This document shows positions 9,909 to 20,306 of a stretch of DNA of 64,000 nt, one piece after another. Both the position numbers and the translations under genes were made by a program. Source of the stretch: Bacteroides sp. (GTDB taxonomy: Bacteria > Bacteroidota > Bacteroidia > Bacteroidales > Bacteroidaceae). The notes below the pieces were generated by a model. That model did not search any database. It had not been told where the DNA came from and was given only the letters and a program-made list of their open reading frames with translations. The DNA lies in contig NZ_JAQVBV010000001.1 in NCBI RefSeq assembly GCF_028690125.1, forward strand, positions 62,001 to 126,000, in the 5' to 3' direction. Position 1 is the first letter of the stretch. Each line of letters starts with the position of its first letter.

Positions 9909-11252
9909 TTATTTACAGATGGCACAACCTTGGCACTTGTTCAATTCGCCCCTGAATCGTTTCTCTACCAATAAGTGCAAACGATCTTTAAGCGCATCCA
10001 ACCGAATTGTATCGATAACTTCATTGACAAATGCAAACATCAGCAACAAACGGGCTTCTTTTTCTGCAATTCCACGAGTACGCATATAGAATAGGGCATT
10101 TTCATCCAACTGTCCTACCGTTGCCCCATGCGAGCATTTCACATCATCTGCATAGATTTCAAGTTGCGGTTGGGTGTACATACGCGCATCACGCGTAGCA
10201 CATAAGTTACGGTTTGTCTGCTGTGAATTTGTATGCTGAGCATCCGGACGAACCAGTATCAATCCGGCAAAAGCACCGACGGACTGATCATCAAGTACAT
10301 ACTTGAATAATTCATTGCTGGTGCAATTGGGCACTGCATGGTCAATTGACGTATTGTTGTCTATATGTTGATTCTTATCAGCAATTGCCATACCGCAAAG
10401 ATTGACTTCGGCTCCTTCACCAGCCAATACAACTTCGGTTGTATTACGGGTCGTACCGTTATGAAGGGTCATTCCATTCAACAAGACATTACTATTTGCA
10501 TCTTGTTTCACGTATAGATTGCTGATACGCACTGTACTTGTATGAGTCTCTTCCAGTTCGTACATATCAAACACTGAGTTCTCTCCGGCAAATACCTCGA
10601 TGACCTGAGTTGCCAGGAATTTTACACTATCCATCGCATGATCACAGATCAATAAACGGGCTTGTGCCCCTTCTTCCAGAATAACGAGTACCCGGCGATT
10701 GACCATGAAGTTCACATCCCCACGAAGGATATTTACGAGTTGGATAGGTTTCTCAACTACCACATTCTTCGGTACGTAGAAAATAACACCATCTTGTGCA
10801 AAAGTTGTATTGAAAGCAGTCACACCATCTTTGGAAGTATCCGCCAATTTTCCATAGTACTTCTTCACGAGTTCAGGCTGCTGTTCCGCCACTTCTTTTA
10901 AGCTACCGAATATCACACCTTCAGGTAAATTTCCTTTAGGAAGGGCTTGATTATAAAACGCATCATTCACCACGAAATATAAGGCAGTACTCATATTCGG
11001 CACATCGCACTTGAATACTTCATACGGGTTCACCGGAATAGCCAACCGATTCAAGTTCAAGCCAAAGTCCGGTTCAAAATACTTGCTGACATCGGTATAT
11101 TTATATTTCTCCACCTTACGGTTCGGAAACCCCAGACGCTCAAAATCAGCAAAAGCATCAGTACGAGGTACATTCAGCACTTCAGCACTATGTTTGCAGA
11201 TCATCGCTTCCGTCTGAGAGAATAGATCTATGTATTGTTGTTCTACAGTCAT
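9909..11252 (-). CDS. sufD: Fe-S cluster assembly protein SufD
   Basis: This 447-residue partner of SufB and SufC forms the cytoplasmic SufBC2D scaffold on which Fe-S clusters are built. It shows the beta-helical SufB/SufD core with the conserved C-terminal part (CSHGATVGQLDENALFYMRT) and ends in a CQGCAICK tail. It lies between the GxxExxY gene upstream and sufS downstream. In the usual Bacteroides order sufD directly follows sufC; here about 500 bases separate them. Confidence 0.95.
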   Translation of the reverse strand: MTVEQQYIDLFSQTEAMICKHSAEVLNVPRTDAFADFERLGFPNRKVEKYKYTDVSKYFEPDFGLNLNRLAIPVNPYEVFKCDVPNMSTALYFVVNDAFYNQALPKGNLPEGVIFGSLKEVAEQQPELVKKYYGKLADTSKDGVTAFNTTFAQDGVIFYVPKNVVVEKPIQLVNILRGDVNFMVNRRVLVILEEGAQARLLICDHAMDSVKFLATQVIEVFAGENSVFDMYELEETHTSTVRISNLYVKQDANSNVLLNGMTLHNGTTRNTTEVVLAGEGAEVNLCGMAIADKNQHIDNNTSIDHAVPNCTSNELFKYVLDDQSVGAFAGLILVRPDAQHTNSQQTNRNLCATRDARMYTQPQLEIYADDVKCSHGATVGQLDENALFYMRTRGIAEKEARLLLMFAFVNEVIDTIRLDALKDRLHLLVEKRFRGELNKCQGCAICK

Positions 11253-11264
11253 AACTTATTGTTT

Positions 11265-11705
11265 TTACTTTTTAGACGCAGATAATGCGGATAACGCGGA
11301 TTTTTCATATTCTTCTTTTATATGTTCTCTATAATAGTGAGAAAATACTTTTCTTTGAAACTCAGGCTTAGGACCAAAATTCAATAATAGTCCTACTTCA
11401 AGAGTTGTAGCCTTCAGATAATTAACAAGTTGTATTTCATGTGCTTCCGTCAATTGACTGACTGCTTTTAATTCCAAAATCACAGAATCAAATGCAATAA
11501 TGTCAGCTTCATAATAGCCTACAACCTCTTTTTTATAATAGACATTTATTTTAGGATGAGCCACACAAGGTATCTCTCGTAACATCAATTCTTTATAAAG
11601 TGCATTCTGATATACATTCTCAAGAAACCCATATCCTAATTCATTATACACATCATAAAAAGCCTTTATAATTACATTCGTCTTATCAACCTGCGTTAAA
11701 CCCAT
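11265..11705 (-). CDS. GxxExxY protein (PD-(D/E)XK nuclease-like fold)
   Basis: This 146-residue protein has the family motif GFLENVY (G26, E29, Y32) and a nuclease-like acidic set: D68 in EADIIAFD and E78/K80 in ILELKAV. GxxExxY proteins are of unknown function, are related to PD-(D/E)XK nucleases, and tend to occur with short GC-rich repeats in Bacteroidetes and Planctomycetes. The last residues (SALSALSASK) are encoded by the right-hand terminal repeat itself. The gene is inserted between sufC and sufD in the same direction and is flanked by 33-bp inverted repeats. Whether it is active is not known. Confidence 0.88.
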   Translation of the reverse strand: MGLTQVDKTNVIIKAFYDVYNELGYGFLENVYQNALYKELMLREIPCVAHPKINVYYKKEVVGYYEADIIAFDSVILELKAVSQLTEAHEIQLVNYLKATTLEVGLLLNFGPKPEFQRKVFSHYYREHIKEEYEKSALSALSASKK

Positions 11706-11759
11706 TATATTTTATTTAATAAAAAGATCCGCGTCATCCGTGTCATCCGCGTCTAAAAA
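11269..11759. mobile_element. GxxExxY cassette bounded by 33-bp inverted repeats
   Basis: The inverted repeats lie at 11269-11301 and 11727-11759 and match at 28 of 33 positions. Both begin TTTTTAGACGC when read inward and consist of 9-bp units ending in CGGAT. The outer edge of one repeat touches the sufC stop codon. The inner edge of the other lies within the GxxExxY coding sequence. No obvious target duplication was found. Boundaries are inferred from the repeats. Confidence 0.7.
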
Positions 11760-12512
11760 TTATTCTCCTAATTCTTTCTTAATCCAATCATACCCCTTTT
11801 CCTCCAGTTCCAGCGCAAGCTCCGGTCCGGCAGTTTTTACGATACGACCTTTATAAAGCACATGGACGATATCAGGCTTAATGTAATCCAACAAACGTTG
11901 ATAGTGTGTGATAACAATCGTGCTTGTTTCAGGAGTCTTCAATTTATTGACTCCCTCTGCCACAATACGAAGAGCATCAATATCAAGACCAGAGTCCGTT
12001 TCATCAAGAATACTCAACCGTGGTTCCAACATTGCCATTTGGAATATTTCATTCCGTTTCTTCTCTCCACCGGAGAAACCTTCATTCACCGAACGGTTAG
12101 CCAATTTATTGTCCAGTTCTACCACAGCACGCTTTTCGCGCATCAGCTTCAGAAACTCGCTGGCAGTCAATGCCGGCAGCCCCTTATACTTACGCTGTTC
12201 ATTCACAGCCGCACGCATAAAGTTCACCATACTTACTCCCGGAATCTCTACCGGATATTGGAAACTAAGAAAAATACCTTCGTGACTACGGTCTTCAGGA
12301 CTTAACTCCAGCAAATTCTTGCCATCAAAAGTAATAGAACCTTTCGTCACTTCAAAAGCAGGATTGCCTACCAGAACGGAAGAAAGAGTACTCTTACCTG
12401 AACCATTCGGTCCCATAATTGCATGTATCTCGCCCGGTCCTACTGTCAGGTTGATACCTTTCAATATCTCTTTGCCATTAATGCTGGCATGCAGATCTTT
12501 TATTTCTAACAT
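11760..12512 (-). CDS. sufC: Fe-S assembly ATPase SufC
   Basis: This 250-residue cytoplasmic ABC-type ATPase energises the SufBCD scaffold. Walker A is GPNGSGKST, the ABC signature is SGGEKKRNE, and Walker B is [12 protein letters not shown], the Suf-specific variant. The ATG at 12512 (MLEIKDLHA) is preferred over an in-frame GTG two codons upstream. The gene follows sufB by 14 bases. Its stop codon abuts the left repeat of the GxxExxY cassette. Confidence 0.96.
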   Translation of the reverse strand: MLEIKDLHASINGKEILKGINLTVGPGEIHAIMGPNGSGKSTLSSVLVGNPAFEVTKGSITFDGKNLLELSPEDRSHEGIFLSFQYPVEIPGVSMVNFMRAAVNEQRKYKGLPALTASEFLKLMREKRAVVELDNKLANRSVNEGFSGGEKKRNEIFQMAMLEPRLSILDETDSGLDIDALRIVAEGVNKLKTPETSTIVITHYQRLLDYIKPDIVHVLYKGRIVKTAGPELALELEEKGYDWIKKELGE

Positions 12513-12526
12513 AATCACTTTTATTT

Positions 12527-14029
12527 TTATCCTACACTTCCTTCCAACGAGATAGTGAGCAACTTCTGTGCTTCTACTGCAAACTCCATTGGAAGCTTAT
12601 TCAATACTTCTTTCGCATATCCGTTCACAATCAGACCTATCGCATCTTCTGTAGGGATACCACGCTGATTGCAATAGAAAATCTGGTCTTCACTAATCTT
12701 ACTAGTCGTGGCTTCATGCTCTACCACTGCTGTCTCATTATGAATGTCCATATAGGGGAATGTATGTGCACCGCACTTATCTCCCAGCAATAAGGAGTCA
12801 CATTGGCTATAATTACGGGCATTATCCGCTTTCTCTGCCACACGGACTAATCCGCGGTAAGAGTTTTCACTCCGTCCTGCTGAGATTCCTTTGCTTACGA
12901 TTGTACTACGGGTATTCTTACCCAAATGGATCATTTTCGTACCTGTATCCGCTTGTTGATAATTGTTTGTCACAGCCACGGAATAAAACTCTGCTGTCGA
13001 ATTATCACCTGTCAGGATACAAGAAGGATATTTCCAGGTAATTGCCGAACCGGTTTCAACCTGAGTCCAGGATAATTTACTGTCCACTCCTTTACAGTTG
13101 CCACGCTTCGTCACAAAGTTATAGACACCGCCTTTGCCTTCCGTATCACCCGGATACCAGTTCTGTACAGTACTGTATTTTACTTCGGCACGATCGTGTA
13201 CCACAATCTCTACAATAGCAGCGTGCAATTGGTTCTCGTCACGCATCGGAGCCGTACAACCTTCCAGATAAGAAACATATGAATCGTCATCCGCTACAAT
13301 CAATGTACGTTCAAACTGTCCGGTATTAGCAGCATTGATACGGAAATAAGTGGAAAGTTCCATCGGGCATCGAACTCCTTTCGGAATATAAACGAAGGAG
13401 CCGTCGGAGAATACAGCCGAATTTAGTGCAGCAAAGAAATTATCCCGGTAACCAACTACCGAGCCAAGGTATTTCTTTACCAAGTCCGGATGCTCACGTA
13501 CAGCCTCGCTGAAGGAGCAAAAAATAATTCCTTTCTCCATCAAAGTCTCCTTGAATGTAGTCTTTACGGAAACAGAATCCATAACAGCATCCACTGCCAT
13601 TCCACTCAACGCCATCTGCTCTTCCAAAGGAATGCCCAGTTTATTGAATGTCTTTATCAGTTCAGGATCTACCTCATCCATACTTTTCGGTCCTTCTTTT
13701 TTCTTTGTCGGATCAGCATAATACGAAATAGCCTGATAATCAATTTCAGGAATACGGAGATGTGCCCATGTAGGCATCTCCAGTGTCAGCCAATGCTGAT
13801 AGGCTTTCAGCCGGTATTCCAACAACCACTCCGGTTCGTTCTTCTTCGATGAAATGAGACGAATAACGTCCTCATTGAGTCCACGCTCAATAATTTCGGT
13901 ATGTACCTCCGTGGTAAAACCATATTTGTACTTTTCTTCCGCAAACTTACGGACAAACTCATTATCAGTCTTATTCTTTTCGAGCTCGTCCTTTTCGTTG
14001 GGATTCTTCTTATTGGGTTCTTGTTGCAT
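12527..14029 (-). CDS. sufB: Fe-S cluster assembly protein SufB
   Basis: This 500-residue core scaffold protein of the SUF machinery carries the strongly conserved blocks [25 protein letters not shown], and the C-terminal [20 protein letters not shown], which holds cluster-site residues. The N-terminus is a charged, lysine-rich extension. Its start overlaps the end of cvpA by 20 bases, so the two are translationally coupled. It heads the suf block at the end of the rimP-nusA-infB run. Confidence 0.97.
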   Translation of the reverse strand: MQQEPNKKNPNEKDELEKNKTDNEFVRKFAEEKYKYGFTTEVHTEIIERGLNEDVIRLISSKKNEPEWLLEYRLKAYQHWLTLEMPTWAHLRIPEIDYQAISYYADPTKKKEGPKSMDEVDPELIKTFNKLGIPLEEQMALSGMAVDAVMDSVSVKTTFKETLMEKGIIFCSFSEAVREHPDLVKKYLGSVVGYRDNFFAALNSAVFSDGSFVYIPKGVRCPMELSTYFRINAANTGQFERTLIVADDDSYVSYLEGCTAPMRDENQLHAAIVEIVVHDRAEVKYSTVQNWYPGDTEGKGGVYNFVTKRGNCKGVDSKLSWTQVETGSAITWKYPSCILTGDNSTAEFYSVAVTNNYQQADTGTKMIHLGKNTRSTIVSKGISAGRSENSYRGLVRVAEKADNARNYSQCDSLLLGDKCGAHTFPYMDIHNETAVVEHEATTSKISEDQIFYCNQRGIPTEDAIGLIVNGYAKEVLNKLPMEFAVEAQKLLTISLEGSVG

Positions 14030-14537
14030 CTTTATTCTCTAATATATATTGTTGCGTCATATTCTTAGCAGCAGGAAAAAATATTCCTGCAAACGTTTCC
14101 ATAGGATAATATAACAACGATTCTCTCTTTTTTGTTGCACTAATTAACTTATTATCGCTATCAATAAACTCTATCACACAGATCACAAGACTTGTTATGA
14201 GGAGGAATTTTACTGCTCCCAAGCCACTTCCTAACCAACGGTTCAACCAACCTAACGAGATGGCTTCCATTGCTTTGGTCAGCAAAGATGCCACCAGTGT
14301 AAAAATCAATGGGACAGCAATCCAAATCATTACAAAAGCCAATACCTGTGCTACAGTCATGGACTCTGTCAGTGCAGGACAAAGCTTCTCCGCCAATGTT
14401 GCATACAAAGCTTTTGCAGCCAGCAAACCGGCTATCAATCCCAGAATAGAAGCCAACTGCCGGATAAAACCTTTCATAAAGCCGACCACCACACCGGCAC
14501 CTATTATAATCAGGATAATAATATCAATTGTTGTCAC
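14010..14537 (-). CDS. CvpA family membrane protein
   Basis: This 175-residue inner-membrane protein has about four hydrophobic helices and the CvpA-type N-terminus ([20 protein letters not shown]), followed by [16 protein letters not shown]. Start is a GTG at 14537 preceded by a purine-rich AAGGTAGG. Members are linked to colicin V production or to bile/stress tolerance, but the molecular role is unclear. It lies between infB and sufB; its 3' end overlaps sufB. The fixed neighbourhood suggests co-transcription with infB, although a repeat hairpin lies between them. Confidence 0.88.
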   Translation of the reverse strand: MTTIDIIILIIIGAGVVVGFMKGFIRQLASILGLIAGLLAAKALYATLAEKLCPALTESMTVAQVLAFVMIWIAVPLIFTLVASLLTKAMEAISLGWLNRWLGSGLGAVKFLLITSLVICVIEFIDSDNKLISATKKRESLLYYPMETFAGIFFPAAKNMTQQYILENKDATRTQ

Positions 14538-14559
14538 ATTCCTACCTTATTAAAATCAC

Positions 14560-14628
14560 TTAGGCACGGATTTCACAGATTACACGGATTTGTAAAAGAA
14601 CCGTGAGATCCGCGTAATCCGTGCCTAA
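14560..14628. repeat. CGGAT-type palindromic repeat between infB and cvpA
   Basis: TTAGGCACGGATT at the left pairs with AATCCGTGCCTAA at the right, with 9-bp-spaced GAT motifs inside. It contains no gene. It belongs to the same family as the element at 24677-24761 and, more distantly, to the GxxExxY cassette ends. Confidence 0.8.
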
Positions 14629-14649
14629 ATATGGATTCAGCACTTATTA

Positions 14650-17600
14650 TTATAAAGTCTGTTTCACTTCTATTTCTTCAAATGTTTCAATCATATCGCC
14701 CACTTTCATATCATTGCAGTTCACCAGGCTGATACCGCACTCGAAGTTTGTACCAACGTCCTTCACATCGTCTTTGAAACGTTTCAGTGCATTGATATTT
14801 CCGGTAAAGATTACGATACCATCGCGAATCAAGCGAGCCTTGTCGCTTCTCTTCACCTTTCCGGTCTTTACAACTGCGCCGGCAACCAATCCCACCTTGG
14901 TGATATTGAACACCTCGCGGATTTCGATCGTAGCAGTGATTTGTTCCTTCACTTCCGGAGCCAACATACCTTCCATAGCAGCCTTCACTTCTTCGATTGC
15001 ATCGTAGATGACAGAATACTTACGGATATCAACACCTTCCTGCTCTGCCAACTTAGCAGCCGCAGTTGAAGGACGTACCTGGAATCCGACCATAATTGCA
15101 TCCGAAGCAGCAGCCAACGACACATCCGATTCGGAGATTGCTCCCACGCCCTTATGGATCACATTTACTTGAATCTGTTCAGTAGACAATTTGATCAATG
15201 AGTCGCTCAATGCTTCTACTGAACCATCCACATCACCCTTAACGATAATATTCAATTCCTGGAAGTTACCCAAAGCAATACGACGACCCAACTCATCCAG
15301 TGTAAGAATCTTCTGTGTACGCAAGCCTTGTTCACGCGCCAACTGTTCACGCTTGTTGGTAATCTCACGAGCCTCTTGGTCACTTGCCACCACATGGAAG
15401 GTATCACCTGCTGCCGGGGCACCATTCAATCCCAGAACCAATGCCGGTTCAGAAGGTTTTGCTTCCTTGATGCGTTGATTACGCTCATTGAACATTGCCT
15501 TCACACGACCATAGCTGGTTCCTGCCAATACAATATCACCGACTTTCAAAGTACCGTTAGATACCAATACTGTAGCTACATAACCACGACCCTTATCCAA
15601 TGAAGACTCAACAATAGAACCTGTTGCATTACGGTTAGGATTTGCCTTCAGATCAAGCATTTCTGCTTCCAGCAATACCTTCTCCATCAAGTTCTCCACT
15701 CCAGTACCTTTCTTGGCCGAAATATCTTGTGACTGGTATTTTCCTCCCCACTCTTCCACAAGGAAGTTCATAGCAGCCAGTTCTTCTTTAATCTTATCCG
15801 GATTTGCAGCAGGTTTATCAACCTTATTGATTGCAAATACAATAGGTACACCTGCAGCCATTGCATGATTGATAGCCTCCTTAGTTTGTGGCATCACATT
15901 ATCATCGGCAGCTACAATGATGATCGCAATATCCGTTACTTTTGCACCACGAGCACGCATTGCCGTAAATGCTTCGTGACCCGGAGTATCCAGGAATGTA
16001 ATACGACGTCCGTCTTCCAACTTCACATTATAAGCACCGATATGCTGTGTAATACCTCCGGCTTCACCGGCAATTACATTCGCTTTACGAATATAGTCAA
16101 GCAATGAAGTCTTACCGTGGTCTACGTGTCCCATTACCGTTACAATCGGTGCACGCGGTAATAAATCTTCCAGAGCATCTTCTTCTTCTACAATAGCCTG
16201 TGCAACTTCTGCACTTACGTATTCGGTCTTGAACCCGAATTCTTCTGCCACAAGGTTAATAGTTTCAGCATCCAGACGCTGGTTAATAGATACCATCATA
16301 CCAATACTCATACAAGTAGCAATAATCTGGTTCACAGAAACATCCATCATCGTTGCCAACTCATTAGCCGTAACGAACTCAGTCAGTTTCAATACCTTGC
16401 TTTCTGCCATTTCTTGATCTTCCAACTCTTGCATACGGTTGGAAGCTATTTCACGTTTTTCCTTACGGTATTTGGACGTCTTGTTCTTGCCTTTGGTTGT
16501 CAGACGAGCCAGCGTTTCTTTTACCTGCTTTGCTACATCCTCTTCACTAACCTCTTGCTTGATAACCGGCTTTTTGAAGCGTTCTTTATTATTATTGTTC
16601 TTCTTATTGTTATTGCCTTGAGCATTTCCGTTGCCTCCTTTGCTACCCGGAGTATTCAGCTTCGGACTTGCAAAGTTGGAAGTAGCTAAGTTATTGACGT
16701 CTACTTTCTCCTTATTAATACGATTCCGTTTCTTCTTGTTATTCGCGGAGTTCTCAGCATTATCTTTCGGACCCACTTTAGGCTGTACCTTACTATCATC
16801 TTTACGGATTTCCTTGATGATAGCTTCTTTCATCAACTTCTTCTGGTCCTGGCGGATCTTCTCTTTTTCTTCACGTTCACGACGTTTCTCTTCCTTCGAT
16901 TTCTTCTTAGGACGAGTCGATTGATTCAAAGCAGCCAAGTCTATCTGACCGATTACGTTGATCTTAGCACCCAGTTCCGGTTGCCGAATCTTATAGACTT
17001 CGTCTTCTTTCGGAGCATTTTCTTCAATCTGCTCTTCTTTTACCGGAGTTACATCCACTGTCTTTTCTTCTTTACGCTCTTCTGCCTTCACAGGTGTAAC
17101 TTCAACCTTCGGCTCTTCTTTTTTCACTTCTTCCACTGCTTTCTTTTCTTCAACTTCTACCGGTTTTGGTGCTACTACAGGTTCCGGTGCTACCACCGGT
17201 TTAACGGGAGCAGGAGCAGGCGTAACAGGAGCGGGAGCAGGCGTAACAGGAGCGGGAGCAGGTGTAACTTCCACCTTGGGTTCTTCCTTTTTCACTTCAG
17301 GCTGAACTACAGGTTGTTCTACCACTACTTTCTTCGGTTCCACTTTCTTCGGTTCCGCTTTCTTTTCCGGTTCCGCTTTCTTTTCCGGTTCTTTTTCTAC
17401 CTTCCGACCGCTTAAATTATTCAAATCTATTTTTCCGACAGGTTTAAACTTCGGACGTGCATCCTCAGGTACGACTGTCTTGATCACATCTTCCGACTTC
17501 GGTTTCTCCGGCTGCTTCTCGAAGCCATCAATAGATACCGATGCCTTATTACGATCCTTATTCTGACGTTCCTGAATGAAACGCTCCGATTCAATTCTAA

Positions 17601-17766
17601 GGTTCTTATCTGTACTAAACTCTTTTACGAGTATAGCGTACTGCTCCTCACTAATTTTTGTATTAGGATTAGCCTCAACGGTGAACCCTTTCTTCTGCAG
17701 GAACTCAACTACCGTCGCGATTCCCACATTCAAATCTCTTGTAACTTTGTTTAACCTTATCGTCAT
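14650..17766 (-). CDS. infB: Translation initiation factor IF-2
   Basis: This 1038-residue GTPase positions initiator tRNA on the small ribosomal subunit. The N-terminal IF2_N domain ([19 protein letters not shown]) is followed by a long Lys/Glu/Pro-rich linker with repeated TPAPAPV units. The G domain follows, with GHVDHGKTS near residue 545, DTPGHEAF and NKVDKP, then the C-terminal domains. The length is typical for Bacteroides, where the linker is extended. It follows nusA in the conserved order, separated by a heptamer-repeat hairpin. Confidence 0.98.
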   Translation of the reverse strand: MTIRLNKVTRDLNVGIATVVEFLQKKGFTVEANPNTKISEEQYAILVKEFSTDKNLRIESERFIQERQNKDRNKASVSIDGFEKQPEKPKSEDVIKTVVPEDARPKFKPVGKIDLNNLSGRKVEKEPEKKAEPEKKAEPKKVEPKKVVVEQPVVQPEVKKEEPKVEVTPAPAPVTPAPAPVTPAPAPVKPVVAPEPVVAPKPVEVEEKKAVEEVKKEEPKVEVTPVKAEERKEEKTVDVTPVKEEQIEENAPKEDEVYKIRQPELGAKINVIGQIDLAALNQSTRPKKKSKEEKRREREEKEKIRQDQKKLMKEAIIKEIRKDDSKVQPKVGPKDNAENSANNKKKRNRINKEKVDVNNLATSNFASPKLNTPGSKGGNGNAQGNNNKKNNNNKERFKKPVIKQEVSEEDVAKQVKETLARLTTKGKNKTSKYRKEKREIASNRMQELEDQEMAESKVLKLTEFVTANELATMMDVSVNQIIATCMSIGMMVSINQRLDAETINLVAEEFGFKTEYVSAEVAQAIVEEEDALEDLLPRAPIVTVMGHVDHGKTSLLDYIRKANVIAGEAGGITQHIGAYNVKLEDGRRITFLDTPGHEAFTAMRARGAKVTDIAIIIVAADDNVMPQTKEAINHAMAAGVPIVFAINKVDKPAANPDKIKEELAAMNFLVEEWGGKYQSQDISAKKGTGVENLMEKVLLEAEMLDLKANPNRNATGSIVESSLDKGRGYVATVLVSNGTLKVGDIVLAGTSYGRVKAMFNERNQRIKEAKPSEPALVLGLNGAPAAGDTFHVVASDQEAREITNKREQLAREQGLRTQKILTLDELGRRIALGNFQELNIIVKGDVDGSVEALSDSLIKLSTEQIQVNVIHKGVGAISESDVSLAAASDAIMVGFQVRPSTAAAKLAEQEGVDIRKYSVIYDAIEEVKAAMEGMLAPEVKEQITATIEIREVFNITKVGLVAGAVVKTGKVKRSDKARLIRDGIVIFTGNINALKRFKDDVKDVGTNFECGISLVNCNDMKVGDMIETFEEIEVKQTL

Positions 17767-17800
17767 ATTTTAAATTTAATGAATAAATGGAGCTTTAAGA

Positions 17801-17890
17801 AGTTGAATAGTGATAGATGATAGATGACAGTTACTATGCAGCATATAACGCTGCAGCTAACTATCATCTATCAACTATCAACTTTCAACT
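17801..17890. repeat. Heptamer short tandem repeats forming an inverted repeat between nusA and infB
   Basis: The right side reads as 7-base units AACTATC, ATCTATC, AACTATC, AACTTTC. The left side carries the complementary units (GATAGAT twice). The two sides, with TGCAGC/GCTGCA at the tip, form a long imperfect stem-loop. The right part extends into the last four codons and stop of nusA. Confidence 0.7.
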
Positions 17891-19152
17891 ACACTATCTT
17901 CTTCAAACTCCGATTTCAAAATGCGTATTACCTCGTCCACTGTCTCTTCTTCCAAATCCGTTTTTTCAATCAACATCTCACGAGGTGCACTCAACACAGC
18001 CTTTGCCGTATCAATGCCAATCGCTTTGATTGCATCAATCACCCATCCGTCAATTTCATCTCTAAACTCATCCAGATAGATATCTTCATCCTGCACACTC
18101 TGATCCAACTCACGGAATACATCGATGGTGTACTCAGTTAACATACTGGCCAGTTTGATATTCAAACCGCCTTTACCAATAGCCAACGATACTTCTTCCG
18201 GCTTAAGAAACACCTCTGCTTTCTTCTCTTCCTCATTCAGACGGATAGAAGAAATCTTTGCCGGGCTTAAAGAACGCTGAATAAACAATGAAATATTCGA
18301 TGTATAATTAATTACGTCGATATTTTCATTGCGAAGCTCACGAACAATGCCATGAATACGACTACCCTTTACACCTACGCAGGCTCCTACGGGGTCAATT
18401 CTGTCATCGTAAGATTCTACCGCAATCTTGGCACGTTCACCTGGGATGCGGGCAATCTTCTTAATAGTAATCAAACCATCATTGATTTCGGGTACTTCCA
18501 TTTCAAACAAACGCTGCAAGAAAACGGGAGAAGTACGTGACAAGATAATCTTCGGATTATTATTCTTATTGTCTACGCGAGCAACAACTGCACGGGCCGT
18601 TTCTCCTTTACGATAGAAATCGCTCGGAATCTGTTCAACCTTGGGCAATAGCAGTTCATTTCCTTCATCGTCAAGAAGCAGCATCTCTTTTTTCCAGATC
18701 TGATATACTTCTGCATTGATGATTGTACCTATCTTATCAATATATTTGTTATAAATACTGTCTTTCTCTAATTCCAGAATCTTAGAAGCCAATGTCTGGC
18801 GAAGATTTAGGATAGCACGACGACCAAACTTAGCAAAAATAACTTCGTCAGTTACTTCTTCACCCGCTTCATATGAGGCATCAATTTTTTGTGCTTCTGT
18901 CAGCGAAATCTGCATATTAGGGTTTGTCAAGTCTTCATCGGCCACAACTTCACGGTTACGCCATATCTCGAAATCACCTTTATCGGGATTCACGATCACG
19001 TCATAATTTTCATCGGTGCCAAACATTTTCGCGATCACACTACGGAACGACTCTTCAAGGACGCTGACCATAGTGGTTCTATCGATATTCTTTAATTCTT
19101 TAAATTCCGAAAATGTATCAATCAAACTGATTGTTTCTTCTTTTTTGGCCAT
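17878..19152 (-). CDS. nusA: Transcription termination/antitermination factor NusA
   Basis: This 424-residue protein binds RNA polymerase and modulates pausing, termination and antitermination. The NusA N-terminal domain (about 1-140) is followed by an S1 domain (VARVDNKNNNPKIILSRTSP) and two KH domains (GACVGVKGSRIHGIVRELR; VSLAIGKGGLNIKLASMLT). A helical acidic tail completes the protein. It is three bases downstream of rimP. The final residues VVES and the stop codon lie inside a heptamer repeat tract. Confidence 0.97.
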   Translation of the reverse strand: MAKKEETISLIDTFSEFKELKNIDRTTMVSVLEESFRSVIAKMFGTDENYDVIVNPDKGDFEIWRNREVVADEDLTNPNMQISLTEAQKIDASYEAGEEVTDEVIFAKFGRRAILNLRQTLASKILELEKDSIYNKYIDKIGTIINAEVYQIWKKEMLLLDDEGNELLLPKVEQIPSDFYRKGETARAVVARVDNKNNNPKIILSRTSPVFLQRLFEMEVPEINDGLITIKKIARIPGERAKIAVESYDDRIDPVGACVGVKGSRIHGIVRELRNENIDVINYTSNISLFIQRSLSPAKISSIRLNEEEKKAEVFLKPEEVSLAIGKGGLNIKLASMLTEYTIDVFRELDQSVQDEDIYLDEFRDEIDGWVIDAIKAIGIDTAKAVLSAPREMLIEKTDLEEETVDEVIRILKSEFEEDSVVES

Positions 19153-19154
19153 AA

Positions 19155-19622
19155 CTATTTAAAGCTAATTAAGTATTTAGTATATTTTATTTGCTCATAA
19201 GTGAAGGTTTCGTCCTCTTCTACCAGTTTCGGACGTTTTACTCCTTCGGATTTTATTTTCTTCTGAATGCCTACCGTAAATTTCTCCTCATCGGCTCCTT
19301 TCAGTACGCCGCTCAGTTTACGTCCGTCTTTAGTCATTACTTCCACCTCTTGTCCGATATGGATATAATACTGTTGCAGAACTTTAAAAGGTTGTCCGAT
19401 ACCGGCCGAACCTACTTCCAGTTCATAATCTTCCTCTTCACGGTTCAGTTTCGATTCTATAAAGCGGCTAAGCTCCACACAATCTTCAATCCAAACGCCT
19501 TCTGCATGGTCTATTTCGACCACGATTTTGTCATCTGGGCTCACAGTCACCTCTACCAAAAAGTAGTCTTTTTCTTCTAACCACTCTTCAACAATCTGAC
19601 AAACAGTTTTCTTTTCTATCAT
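19155..19622 (-). CDS. rimP: Ribosome maturation factor RimP
   Basis: This 155-residue cytoplasmic protein is needed for 30S subunit maturation. It is recognised from its two-domain pattern (WIEDCVELSRFIESKLN; YELEVGSAGIGQPFKVLQQY) and from its position immediately upstream of nusA and infB, the near-universal order. It is the first gene of the long minus-strand operon; a well-spaced Bacteroidetes promoter lies about 70-100 bases upstream. Confidence 0.95.
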   Translation of the reverse strand: MIEKKTVCQIVEEWLEEKDYFLVEVTVSPDDKIVVEIDHAEGVWIEDCVELSRFIESKLNREEEDYELEVGSAGIGQPFKVLQQYYIHIGQEVEVMTKDGRKLSGVLKGADEEKFTVGIQKKIKSEGVKRPKLVEEDETFTYEQIKYTKYLISFK

Positions 19623-19688
19623 TTATTCGCTATTAAGAACAAAAAAAGGAGCTTAATTGCCCCTCCACCTTTCATCCGTTTCCGGTTG

Positions 19689-19719
19689 CAAAGATATAAA
19701 TAATATGTTCGACTACAAA
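19689..19719 (-). promoter_or_regulatory. Promoter of the rimP-nusA-infB-cvpA-suf run
   Basis: On the minus strand TTTG (19716-19719) is followed after 19 bases by TATCTTTG (19689-19696), an excellent match to the Bacteroidetes -33/-7 consensus. Transcription would begin about 60 bases before rimP. Confidence 0.75.
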
Positions 19720-19794
19720 ACATTAAAGAAAAAAAGTATGAATTAACTATACGAACTTCGTATCTTTACACCGCAATTAAAAAAAACAGCAGTT

Positions 19795-20190
19795 ATGGCA
19801 CATCATTTAAACACTAATAAACAGTTTATGGTTGGCAACGGAATTTTGGCTTTTGGAGTCATCTTTGTCGTTGTTATTTTCGTTTATATGAGTATGAGAC
19901 TCCAACAAAAGAAAGAAAGTGAACGTCACTTCATCGAAACTTATTCAATTACCCTGGTGAAAGGATTCGTTGGTGATTCTATCTCTTTGCTTATCAATGA
20001 CAGCCTGATTTCCTCCAAAGCAATAACAGACGAACCATATACAATTGAAGTAGGGCGTTTTGCCGAACAGAGTGCTTTGATGATTGTAGACAATCAAACA
20101 GAACTTGTTTCAGTATTCGATCTTAGCGAAAATGGCGGTTCCTACCGATTTGAAAAAGAAAAAGATGGAGTTAAACAATTAGCTAAATAA
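19795..20190 (+). CDS. Small single-span membrane protein, unknown function
   Basis: This 131-residue protein is not recognised. After 13 polar residues, one membrane helix (about residues 14-33, GNGILAFGVIFVVVIFVYM) is followed by a charged segment (QQKKESERH) and a mostly beta, acidic domain of about 95 residues that should face the periplasm. The start is supported by a -7-like TATCTTTA at 19761-19768. It is divergent from rimP and monocistronic. The next 116 bases hold only a 25-codon open frame. Confidence 0.75.
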   Translation: MAHHLNTNKQFMVGNGILAFGVIFVVVIFVYMSMRLQQKKESERHFIETYSITLVKGFVGDSISLLINDSLISSKAITDEPYTIEVGRFAEQSALMIVDNQTELVSVFDLSENGGSYRFEKEKDGVKQLAK

Positions 20191-20306
20191 AGATAAGAAT
20201 GGATTCGCACGATCAATACATACGTGTATCAAAACTCGGAAAAGTATATTATTTTGTCATCCAGAAGAGTTCATAACGAAGAGTTCCACTCCTTATTTTG
20301 TTTTAG

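Noticed and set aside
17154..17290. Repeated TPAPAPV coding units as a possible mobile repeat
   Set aside because: They are part of the low-complexity linker normal in Bacteroidetes IF-2.
16921..17415. 164-codon plus-strand frame rich in F, L and R opposite infB
   Set aside because: It is the antisense of the Lys/Glu/Pro-rich linker of IF-2; its bias follows from that repeat.
20191..20306. 25-codon frame after the small membrane protein (MDSHDQYIRVSKLGKVYYF)
   Set aside because: Too short and without support; left as intergenic.
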